A stretch of 47,723 nucleotides of DNA from Palsa-1392 sp036493915 (GTDB lineage Bacteria > Verrucomicrobiota > Verrucomicrobiia > Chthoniobacterales > UBA10450). Every line of letters starts with the position of its first letter. Within the stretch, counting starts at the first letter, position 1. Positions 16,225 to 23,680 of this stretch are shown here, in pieces. The notes under the pieces were generated by a model, which was not told the origin of the DNA, ran no database searches, and saw only the letters and a list, made by a program, of their open reading frames with translations. The position numbers and the translations under genes are program-made. The stretch lies in the NCBI GenBank assembly GCA_036493915.1, contig DASXPA010000100.1, forward strand, positions 1 through 47,723, given 5' to 3'.

Positions 16225-17102
16225 CGGAAGGAAAAGAGCAGAACAAGCAGCGGGGTGAGAAGAACGAGATCGGCGAGCGCGGTGCGATTATCGCGCGGGA
16301 GCGAGTGGGCCGATTCCAGCCAAACGAGCAGAAACGCACTCACCGCGAGAGACAGCCAGAGCGGCGCCGCAAAACGCCAGGCAAGCGCAAGGACGAGCGC
16401 GACGATTCCGAGAAAAAATCCCAGCGGCCGGAGGAAGCGCGCGACCGCCGGCCAGCCCGTGAGGAGCGACGTTTTCCCCTGCGCCGTATCGAGGTCGCGT
16501 TCCCACGAGGCGATGCAGAGACAATTCAGAGTGCAGAGGATGGCGAAAAGAACGACCGCGAAGGCAAAGGAAATCGTCAGGCCAGGCAACTCGCCGACAA
16601 CCGCGAGCGTAGTGCCAGCCGCGAAAAGTACCCCGACCGCTTTTTCTTTCATCGGGATCGGCCGCCACCTGCCGCCTAACAAGTGATTAAAGAAAAGATA
16701 AAGGGCGCAGACCGTCGCCAGGGTCGCTCCGAGGATGAGCATCTGCAGATCGAGGGAGCGGAGCGCGAGCGAGGTGTCGACGACAAAAATAACGACGATC
16801 GCGATCCACCAGGCCGCCATGTGTTCCTGGCAAAAACGATGACGCTGCGAGCGCGGAGCGGTTGCCGGCAAGCGGATGGTGTCGGCAAAACGGTCGCCCA
16901 GATAAATCAGCCAAGCGGTGAGAAACAAGAGCGCCCGCAGAGACCAACCGAGGTGCGCGCCGAAGCTGCGAGCGAAGAGCCATTGCCAGGCGACGGCGAC
17001 AATCGGTGCATCAAGGCAGAGCAAATTCAGCCAGATGATCGGCGCGTAGGCCAGCGCGCGCTCCACTGGCGGAGCGGCCGGCGGGGATGACGCTTCGTTC
17101 AC
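16221..17102 (-). CDS. Polytopic membrane protein, UbiA prenyltransferase-like
   Basis: 293 residues with about eight or nine hydrophobic helices. Two polar stretches resemble UbiA substrate loops: YLGDRFADTIRLP (about residues 68-80), in the place of the first Asp-rich motif, and SWERDLDTAQGKTSL in the second half, where a DxxxD-like motif is expected. The match is looser than in menA in this window, so the enzyme class is an inference. Start is ATG 17102. It is read together with the methyltransferase that follows with a 4-bp overlap. A prenylation and methylation pair for a lipid or quinone is plausible. Confidence 0.55.
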   Translation of the reverse strand: MNEASSPPAAPPVERALAYAPIIWLNLLCLDAPIVAVAWQWLFARSFGAHLGWSLRALLFLTAWLIYLGDRFADTIRLPATAPRSQRHRFCQEHMAAWWIAIVVIFVVDTSLALRSLDLQMLILGATLATVCALYLFFNHLLGGRWRPIPMKEKAVGVLFAAGTTLAVVGELPGLTISFAFAVVLFAILCTLNCLCIASWERDLDTAQGKTSLLTGWPAVARFLRPLGFFLGIVALVLALAWRFAAPLWLSLAVSAFLLVWLESAHSLPRDNRTALADLVLLTPLLVLLFSFR

Positions 17103-17202
17103 GAGGGCAACGTTAGTTTATGCTCCGCCTTCAGCAATCGCCCCTAGCGCACGTGCTCGTGCTCGAAAGATCTGGCAAAGGCGATTACGAGCACGAGTTG
17201 GG

Positions 17203-17351
17203 AGGAAGTTGCCAACCACCTTTTTCAAACTCAAAACTTAATTCTTCACGCTGCCGGACGCTGCAGTACCTCAATCGATCCCGCCCAGCACCAGGCGCAG
17301 AACCCGTCGGGGATCAAAGTCCGGCTGCCCTCGGACCGTTTTCTTTTTCGC
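17203..17351 (+). pseudogene. Decayed duplicate of the lipA leader and 5' end
   Basis: This stretch aligns with 20321-20474, which holds the leader and first 31 codons or so of intact lipA. Shared blocks include GAAGTTGCCAAC in the leader, then AATCGATCCCGCC, GCACCAGGCGCAGAA and GGATCAAAGTCCG in the coding part. Read in the matching frame it gives IDPAQHQAQNPSGIKVRLPS against IDPALHQAQKPPWIKVRLPS in LipA. The start codon is gone and similarity ends at about 17351, 18 bp before the stop of the large repeat-protein gene. So the block 17352-20320 is bracketed by a direct repeat of about 150 bp. The space before it (17103-17202) holds only a 10-bp-arm hairpin, CTCGTGCTCG at 17156 and its complement at 17188. 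Confidence 0.75.
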
Positions 17352-17368
17352 CGGGAATCTGCCCGCCT

Positions 17369-20215
17369 TCAGCGCAGATCATAGACCTCAAGCAAAGCAA
17401 CGCCGACGCCGCTGTTTTGCCCGCGTAAGATCGCTGTGAAATGACCCGGCCCGAGTGTTGCAATGATGGCCGATTCCTTGTCGGAGGGCGGCGGTATCCC
17501 TGTGTTTTGAATGATTGCTTCGTCGGTTTCGCGCCAGTCATTATTGAATGCAATCACGTCGCCATTACTGTTGTGAAGTTCCAAAGTCGGATCGGCGAGC
17601 GCGTCGCTTACCCGCGCTTGCCTCAAGGAGGGACCGAGCGCGCGCAGCAAAATGGGCGTGTCTTGGTCGTCGACAATGAACCCGCCAATCATGGCCTCGT
17701 CGCCGGTGGCAACGAACCCGCGGGTCGAGATGTTTGCGAGATCGGCGTTGGGTTTCGAGCTCAGATTGTAAACCTCGACAACCCCAATGCCGGCGCCATT
17801 GCCTACACTGCGGAGGATGGCGGTGTAATTGCCGGGCGCAAGCGTGGCCACGATCGCCGCTTCGTGGGGGTCGCCCGGCGGTATCGTGCTGTCGATAATT
17901 TCCTGCCGTTGCGAGCTATCCGCCCAATTGTCGTTGGAGGAAATCAACTCGCCGGTGTTGCCCCGTAACTCAAGGCTGGGATCGTTCAGACGCCCGGGTA
18001 CCGGTGTTCCGCCCACGGCAAGCGATGGGCCAAGGCCGCGGATAATCACTTTTTTCTCCGCTGTCCCTGTGATGATGAAGCCGGCAATGAGCGCGTCGTC
18101 GCCGGAGCCGACCTCTCCGCGGGTGGAGATATTCAGGAAGCCCGCGGCCGGTGCGCCATCGCTTAATGCGGTGATCCGGTAGCGTCCATTCACAAATTGG
18201 GCACTGAACTGGAACCCCGAGCGGAGATCCGGGAAAATCACCCGCGCGAAAGAGCCGGCGACGGCGCCGGAGACATCGAGGAGTTCGAAGACCTGGCCCC
18301 GAGTGGGGAGAGCACCGTTGACGAAGCGAACTTCCACAGTCCCGTCGAGCAAGGCATTGCCCGCGATGCTGAGATGGTCCTGAGCCTCGGAGCTGCTGAT
18401 CTCCAGGACTAACGTTCCGCCCGAATCCTGAGTGTAGTTGCCATTTATCGCTAGAGCGCCAATGGAATCACCCGGTTCGACTTGGCCGGCATTGCCTACA
18501 TTTCCCGAGATGGTCCCCTCGCCGCTGAGCGATCCTCCCGGCATGATGGTAAGAGTCCGGCTCTTCAGGACGCCGTCATCGACGAGCGTCCCCTGGCCGA
18601 AGACGGTAGTCGTTGTGCTGCTGACCGCGCCCTCATGGGCGATTTGCACCAACCCGGTTCCGCCGGGTTCAGGGCCAGCTCCGAAGTCACCTCCCCCGAC
18701 GTAAAGGTTCGTGCGAACATCGAGAGCTGTACGCGCTCCGTCGACCGTCAATCGACCATTCGAGCCCAGCCCGGCGCCAACTCCGAGGGCAAAGGTAGAA
18801 ACGACGCCGCCATTCGTGATGTCGAGAGTGCCGGCGTGATAAAATCCGACATAAAGCTGGATTTGCTCGAAATCGTTGTCCCATTTGGAACCCGTGCCAT
18901 CGACCACGACCGTCCCAGTCGACGCGCCCGTGGATCCAATGTAGGCGAGGTCGGCGCTTGAGAGCACGGCTCCGTTGCGAATCGTCAAACTCCCCGAGCT
19001 GGAGGTAGCGACCGAGACCTTGCCGGTAGTCCAGGTCGAACCCGCGCCATCGAGGACAGCGGTGCCGTCCACAAACGCAATATCGCTCACAACGGTTCCT
19101 CTATTCTGAATCGTGAGCGTATCGTAAACATTAATTCCCAGCGTGCTCGTCCAGATCGAACCGTGGCCGTCCACTGTGACGTTTCCGCGGCTCCTAGGAC
19201 CCGCAGCGATTAACCCATCTCCGGAAGCGACTGCACCGCCGTTAACAATCATCAATGTCCCAGTACCGGATTCACCAATTTCGAGGCTGACGCTGTTTGT
19301 CCAGGTCGAGCCAGCACCGTCCACGATCACTTCGCCCTCGCCTCCAGCGAGTCGACCGATAAAGCCCTCGGTATTGGATACAATCGCTCCATTCTGGATC
19401 GTCAAGACGCCCCGGCCGCCATCACCCACCATGAGGCGATCACCATTGCTCCATTTCGAACCTTGCCCGTCGACCAGCACCGTGCCAGTCCCGGAACAGC
19501 CGACGTATCCGACCAGATCAGCAACCGCGCCGCGATTGCGAATCGTAAGTTCCCCCGACCCATCGCTGCCGATCTGAATTTGACCGATGCCCGTCCAAGT
19601 CGACCCGACGCCATCCACCACCACCGTCCCACTCGAGCCAGCATTGTTACCGACAAATGCCAAACGCTGTGACACCGCCGCGCCGTTCCGAATCGTTAAG
19701 CCACCTGTGCCGGAGAAACCGATATATAAATAGAGCTCGGTCTTCCAACTCGTCCCAGCTCCATCCACCGTCACCACGCCACAACTGCCCGCCAGATAGC
19801 CCGCGTGCCCGAAGACGTCGGAGATGGCTCCGCCGCTACTTGCCGTCATTGTGCCCCTCCCGGCATAGCCGACTGCGAGCAGGTTGCCGTTTTGCAGGTT
19901 GCCGGACCCAGAGATCAATAGCTCTCCGGAATCAGGCGCATTGAATCCCAAGAACAAGTTTTTGGTCGCGGCCGCACCCGCGTCGATCTGAGGCGCCCCG
20001 CCGTCATTAATCTCTGCGACGCTCGACAAATTCGGGATGCCATTGGACCAGCTTGCGGGTTGGAACCAGTCGCCGGACTGCGCGGTCCAAATCGTCTGCG
20101 CGAAAGCAACCGGAGCAAGACTTAAGAGGAGGCCCCAAAAAATCACGGCCAGCGTGGGTGACAAGCGATGCGACTTTGGCGCTTGGAACCGCGCTGATAT
20201 TCTGCTGACGTTCAT
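17369..20215 (-). CDS. Exported T5SS/PEP-CTERM-type repeat protein with tandem C-terminal domains
   Basis: I place the start at ATG 20215 rather than 20338, because MNVSRISARFQ...SPTLAVIFWGLLLSLAPVAFA then forms a signal peptide; length 948 residues. The middle holds about eight repeats of roughly 45 residues with the pattern GTVVVDGxGSxWT...LxIGxxGxGxLTIRNGGAVS, a beta-helix-type repeat seen in T5SS- and PEP-CTERM-associated proteins. Then comes a short autotransporter-associated-like region (GQVEPGDSIGALAINGNYTQDSGGTL). The C-terminus has two copies of a domain of about 120 residues containing NISTRG, GFI, GLGPSL or ALGPSL, DPxLEL and TAILR. There is no autotransporter barrel and no PEP-CTERM anchor, so it is probably secreted or surface-bound by another route. 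No GCCTAACGA copy lies in this gene. Confidence 0.8.
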   Translation of the reverse strand: MNVSRISARFQAPKSHRLSPTLAVIFWGLLLSLAPVAFAQTIWTAQSGDWFQPASWSNGIPNLSSVAEINDGGAPQIDAGAAATKNLFLGFNAPDSGELLISGSGNLQNGNLLAVGYAGRGTMTASSGGAISDVFGHAGYLAGSCGVVTVDGAGTSWKTELYLYIGFSGTGGLTIRNGAAVSQRLAFVGNNAGSSGTVVVDGVGSTWTGIGQIQIGSDGSGELTIRNRGAVADLVGYVGCSGTGTVLVDGQGSKWSNGDRLMVGDGGRGVLTIQNGAIVSNTEGFIGRLAGGEGEVIVDGAGSTWTNSVSLEIGESGTGTLMIVNGGAVASGDGLIAAGPRSRGNVTVDGHGSIWTSTLGINVYDTLTIQNRGTVVSDIAFVDGTAVLDGAGSTWTTGKVSVATSSSGSLTIRNGAVLSSADLAYIGSTGASTGTVVVDGTGSKWDNDFEQIQLYVGFYHAGTLDITNGGVVSTFALGVGAGLGSNGRLTVDGARTALDVRTNLYVGGGDFGAGPEPGGTGLVQIAHEGAVSSTTTTVFGQGTLVDDGVLKSRTLTIMPGGSLSGEGTISGNVGNAGQVEPGDSIGALAINGNYTQDSGGTLVLEISSSEAQDHLSIAGNALLDGTVEVRFVNGALPTRGQVFELLDVSGAVAGSFARVIFPDLRSGFQFSAQFVNGRYRITALSDGAPAAGFLNISTRGEVGSGDDALIAGFIITGTAEKKVIIRGLGPSLAVGGTPVPGRLNDPSLELRGNTGELISSNDNWADSSQRQEIIDSTIPPGDPHEAAIVATLAPGNYTAILRSVGNGAGIGVVEVYNLSSKPNADLANISTRGFVATGDEAMIGGFIVDDQDTPILLRALGPSLRQARVSDALADPTLELHNSNGDVIAFNNDWRETDEAIIQNTGIPPPSDKESAIIATLGPGHFTAILRGQNSGVGVALLEVYDLR

Positions 20216-20320
20216 AGGGAAGCGAAGGGCCCGATTGAGTCGGATTATGCGGGAGTTAGAACATCCGGATGCGCGACTGTCGAGGATTTTCGCCTCGCGC
20301 GGGATCAGGAGCAGGTTAGG

Positions 20321-20474
20321 AAGCGAAGTTGCCAACAACCGCCTTCAAACTTAAGACTTAATCCTTAAATCATCCCGACAATGTCCTGCGCCAAAATCGA
20401 TCCCGCCTTGCACCAGGCGCAGAAACCGCCCTGGATCAAAGTCCGACTGCCGTCGAACCCGGTTTTCTTTTCCA
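20321..20474 (+). repeat. Direct repeat partner: intact lipA leader and 5' end
   Basis: Functional copy of the sequence repeated at 17203-17351. It covers about 60 bp of leader and the first 94 bp of lipA. Together the two copies bracket the large repeat-protein gene. The remaining 105 bp between that gene's start (20215) and this repeat show no other feature that I can see. Confidence 0.7.
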
Positions 20475-21268
20475 CCAAAGCGCTCATCTCCGATCTGCGT
20501 CTGCACACCGTCTGCGAAAGCGCGCAATGCCCAAATCGCTGGGAATGCTGGAGCCAGGGTACCGCGACGATGATGATCGCAGGCGAACGCTGCACCCGCG
20601 CCTGCGGTTTCTGCGCCGTCTCGACGGCGAGACCGTTTGCGCTCGAAGAAGATGAACCGCAGCGCGTCGCAGAAGCCGTGCGCCGTTTGAAGTTGAAGCA
20701 CGTTGTCATCACCGCGGTCGCGCGAGACGACCTGAAGGACGGCGGCGCGGAACATTTCGCGCGCACCATTCGCGCGATCCGCGAGATGGACCCTTCGATC
20801 ATTATCGAGGTGCTCGTGCCCGATTTTCACGCGCAGGATTGGTGCATCCAGCTCGTCCTCGACGCCGCGCCGGAAATTTTCAATCACAACATGGAAACGG
20901 TGGAACGACTCACGCCTGTCGTGAGGTCACGCGCGAAATATCGCACCTCGCTTCAGGTGCTGCGCCGCGCGAAGGAGTTGTCGCCTAACGTGGTCACGAA
21001 GAGCGGCGTCATGCTCGGCCTCGGTGAAACCGAGTCGGAACTTTTCCAAACCATGGACGACCTCCGCGACGTTGGGTGTCAGGTGCTGACTCTGGGCCAA
21101 TACCTGCGCCCGACGCCTAAGCACCTGCCAGTCGTCGAATACATCACGCCGGAGCAATTCGACCTCTACGGCCAGATCGCGCGCGACAAAGACTTCGCCC
21201 ACGTCGCCTCCGGGCCGCTCGTCCGTAGTTCCTATCACGCGGCGGATTTCCATCCCGTCGTTCGCTAA
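20381..21268 (+). CDS. lipA: Lipoyl synthase
   Basis: 295 residues. LipA is a radical-SAM enzyme that inserts two sulfur atoms into octanoyl groups on lipoyl domains of 2-oxoacid dehydrogenases and the glycine cleavage system. Both clusters are visible: the auxiliary [4Fe-4S] ligands C45, C50 and C56 in CESAQCPNRWEC, and the radical-SAM CxxxCxxC at C71, C75 and C78 (ERCTRACGFC). The C-terminal RSSY motif (about 282-285) that ligates the auxiliary cluster is intact. Start ATG 20381; the glycosyltransferase gene follows after 2 bp, so the two are probably cotranscribed. lipB is not in the window. A decayed copy of its 5' end lies at 17203-17351. Confidence 0.96.
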   Translation: MSCAKIDPALHQAQKPPWIKVRLPSNPVFFSTKALISDLRLHTVCESAQCPNRWECWSQGTATMMIAGERCTRACGFCAVSTARPFALEEDEPQRVAEAVRRLKLKHVVITAVARDDLKDGGAEHFARTIRAIREMDPSIIIEVLVPDFHAQDWCIQLVLDAAPEIFNHNMETVERLTPVVRSRAKYRTSLQVLRRAKELSPNVVTKSGVMLGLGETESELFQTMDDLRDVGCQVLTLGQYLRPTPKHLPVVEYITPEQFDLYGQIARDKDFAHVASGPLVRSSYHAADFHPVVR

Positions 21269-21270
21269 GG

Positions 21271-21990
21271 ATGGAGAGCGAGGCGCCGCAACCGGGCCGG
21301 ACTCTCGACCGCACCAACATTGCCGCCGTCATCCCTGCTTACTGCGAGGCCGCGCACGTCCGCGGAGTCGCTGAGCGGATGCGTGCGCAACTCGATCGCG
21401 TTCTCGTGATCGATGACGGCTCGACCGACGCGACCGCAACCCGCGCGCGCGAAGGCGGTGCCGAGGTCATCGTTCACCCCGAGAATCGCGGAAAGGGCGA
21501 ATCGATCAAAACCGGCTTGCGCCATTGGCTCGAGCGGCAGGAGATCGCGTTCATCGTCTTGCTCGATGCGGATGGTCAGCATTTGCCGGAGGAGATCGAC
21601 CGCTTTTTCGCCGCGGCCGCTGCGAACGATGCCGGTCTCTATATCGGCAACCGCATGAGCGATGTGCGTGAAATGCCATTCGTTAGGCGATCCGTTAATC
21701 GCTACATGAGTGATCGCGTGAGCCGGGTTTGCGGCCAGGAAGTGCCCGATACGCAGTGCGGCTATCGCATGATCGCGCGCGCCCTCGCCCCGCATCTGCT
21801 CGCTGGCACGAGCCGCTTTGAATACGAAACCGAGATGCTCATCGTCGCCAGCCGCAAAGGATTTCGTATCGCCTCGGTCCCGATCAGCACCGTTTACGCC
21901 GACGAGAAAAGCAGCATCCATCCGGTACGCGACACCATTCGCTTCCTCAAACTCATGCGCCGCTACGAAAAGGAAAACGCTGCTCGTTAG
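21271..21990 (+). CDS. Family 2 glycosyltransferase (dolichyl-phosphate-mannose synthase-like)
   Basis: 239 residues with a GT-A fold. AAVIPAYCEAAHV opens the domain, VLVIDDGSTDAT (Asp48-Asp49) binds the nucleotide, RGKGESIKTGL follows, and VLLDADGQHLP carries the metal-binding DxD (Asp99 and Asp101). No C-terminal membrane helices are seen, so it is a soluble or peripheral DPM1-like enzyme that would transfer a sugar to a polyprenyl phosphate or other acceptor. It starts 2 bp after lipA, though the functional link is unclear. The stop TAG lies in a TCGTTAGG copy (21984), and another full copy is at 21680. Confidence 0.87.
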   Translation: MESEAPQPGRTLDRTNIAAVIPAYCEAAHVRGVAERMRAQLDRVLVIDDGSTDATATRAREGGAEVIVHPENRGKGESIKTGLRHWLERQEIAFIVLLDADGQHLPEEIDRFFAAAAANDAGLYIGNRMSDVREMPFVRRSVNRYMSDRVSRVCGQEVPDTQCGYRMIARALAPHLLAGTSRFEYETEMLIVASRKGFRIASVPISTVYADEKSSIHPVRDTIRFLKLMRRYEKENAAR

Positions 21991-22027
21991 GTGCCGTCGA
22001 TTGCAGGGCTGGCGTACCACTACCTCG

Positions 22028-22552
22028 TCAAACTAACCCGCGCCGACGGAAGTCGCCGAGATTTCCACCAGATGAACGCTCGATCAGATCAACCGTGAAC
22101 TTGAGCAGACAAACCTCCCAGGCGTCATCGACCCCTTGAATCACCGCGCTGAGGGGTTCCTCCGATCGTTCCACCTGCGCTTTCGTTTGCTCGATGACTG
22201 ATGTCATTGATGCGCGCACGGTTTTCTCCGTCACGTCGGTTTTGCGAAATTGAAAACCGTAGCGCAGAACGGCGACTTTCTGCGCCTGCTCGCGCAGTTG
22301 CTCGAGGTAACGCTCCGCCTTCTCGCCGAAGCCTTCGAGGAGGAGCCGCGAATAATGATCAGCCGTAAGAATCTGCGGCCGCTCCGCGTGAATCCGCCCG
22401 TTGCGCACTCGCACTTCGTTCACCTGATCCATCAACTCGCTGATGAGATAAAAACGAAAACTAGTCTGACCGAAGGTCGCGATCCTGCCCTCGGGCGCGA
22501 GAATCACTTCCGTGTTCTCGATCGCGTATTGGAAATTGTCTTCGCTCCACAT
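22028..22552 (-). CDS. Conserved hypothetical protein
   Basis: 174 residues from ATG 22552. The frame is open to 22618, but MWSEDNFQYAIENT looks like the natural start. It is a soluble, mostly helical, charged protein (RYLEQLREQAQKVAVLRYGF and later helices) without a signal peptide. I recall no functional family. It converges with the glycosyltransferase gene (37-bp gap) and points the same way as rarD, 125 bp downstream of it. The even charge pattern and absence of internal stops support it as real. Confidence 0.6.
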   Translation of the reverse strand: MWSEDNFQYAIENTEVILAPEGRIATFGQTSFRFYLISELMDQVNEVRVRNGRIHAERPQILTADHYSRLLLEGFGEKAERYLEQLREQAQKVAVLRYGFQFRKTDVTEKTVRASMTSVIEQTKAQVERSEEPLSAVIQGVDDAWEVCLLKFTVDLIERSSGGNLGDFRRRGLV

Positions 22553-22677
22553 CGGTCCGCACGATAACACAGACGCACCTCCGCGCAGCCGTTGTCGCCA
22601 TGGCGTTGCCACTGGCAAAACAGGATAGCAGCGCGATCGGCCGTCCGTCCCGCTGGGTCAACGTCTCCGTCGACAAC

Positions 22678-23601
22678 TCACATCTCCACCGGCTGGAGAT
22701 TGGCACTCCTCCCCGACCGCCAGCGCGCCCCCGCATCCGCGCTGTAGAAGGCGAGCGCGACCCAGATGAGCCCGAAGGTCACGATCTGCGCCCGACGAAA
22801 CGTTTCGTCGTAAACGAAAACGCCGAGGAAGAAAGTGCCGCTCGGCGCGAGGTATTGCAGGAAACCCAAAGTCGTTAGGCGAAGATGACGCGCGGCGTGC
22901 GCGAACCAAAGCAGCGGAACGCCGGTGACGATCCCCGTCGTAATGAGCAGACCGGAGAGCGACGGCGTCGTGAACCTGAAATGCCCCCCGCCCTTTGCGA
23001 CCAGAAACGCCAGATAGCCCAAGGCGATCGGCAGAATCAGTGTCGTCTCCAAAAACAGTCCCGCCAACGGACCCGCGCCGGATACTTTTCGGAAAAGCCC
23101 ATACAACCCAAACGAGCTGCAGAGGACGAGCGCGACCCAGGGCGGCCGGCCGAGATCGATCGTTAGGTAAACGACCGCACCAGTCGCGAGCAAGACCGAC
23201 GCGAGCTGCACGCGATTGAGCCGTTCGCGGAGGAAGACCGCGCCGAAAAGCATATTCACAAGCGGCGTCATAAAATAACCGAGGCTCGTTTCGAGGACGT
23301 GGCCGCTGTTGACCGCCCAGATGAAGAAGAACCAGTTCGTCGCGATCGCGAGCCCGCCCGCAATGCAAAACGCGCGCATCCGCGGGGAGCGAATCGTTCC
23401 GAGCAATTCCGGCCAGCGCCCGTGCCAGCTCAAAAGCACGGCGATGAAGACCCAGGTCCAGACGAAGCGATGCGCGAGAATTTCCAGCGCCGGGACCGAC
23501 TGGAGCAGCTTCCAGTAAACCGGCACCAGGCCCCACATCGCAAAGGCCGCGATTCCGGCGACGAGCGCGGATCTCTCATGTGGAGAATGGGAGCGCGGCA
23601 T
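22678..23601 (-). CDS. rarD: RarD/EamA-family transporter
   Basis: 307 residues with ten hydrophobic helices in two EamA halves. Typical RarD segments are seen: FAMWGLVPVYWKLL at the first helix, ILAHRFVWTWVFIAVLL, ATNWFFFIWAVNSGHVLETSLGYFMTPLVN, and LGFLQYLAPSGTFFLGVFVYDE near the end. Members of this inner-membrane family move metabolites of the drug/metabolite superfamily; RarD itself is annotated as chloramphenicol-sensitivity related, but its substrate is unknown. It is divergent from the helicase gene with 79 bp between. Copies TCGTTAGGC (22872) and TCGTTAGG (23160) lie within. Confidence 0.88.
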   Translation of the reverse strand: MPRSHSPHERSALVAGIAAFAMWGLVPVYWKLLQSVPALEILAHRFVWTWVFIAVLLSWHGRWPELLGTIRSPRMRAFCIAGGLAIATNWFFFIWAVNSGHVLETSLGYFMTPLVNMLFGAVFLRERLNRVQLASVLLATGAVVYLTIDLGRPPWVALVLCSSFGLYGLFRKVSGAGPLAGLFLETTLILPIALGYLAFLVAKGGGHFRFTTPSLSGLLITTGIVTGVPLLWFAHAARHLRLTTLGFLQYLAPSGTFFLGVFVYDETFRRAQIVTFGLIWVALAFYSADAGARWRSGRSANLQPVEM

Positions 23602-23680
23602 CGCCGCTTATTTCACGAAACGACCGCAGCGGCAAACCAGCACCAATTGCGCCGCCTTCCTCGACACGGCAGACTCTGCT

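Noticed and set aside
17103..17202. Hairpin CTCGTGCTCG ... CGAGCACGAG as a terminator
   Set aside because: 22-nt loop, no T-run on either strand and a location upstream of the prenyltransferase-like gene; too weak to call.
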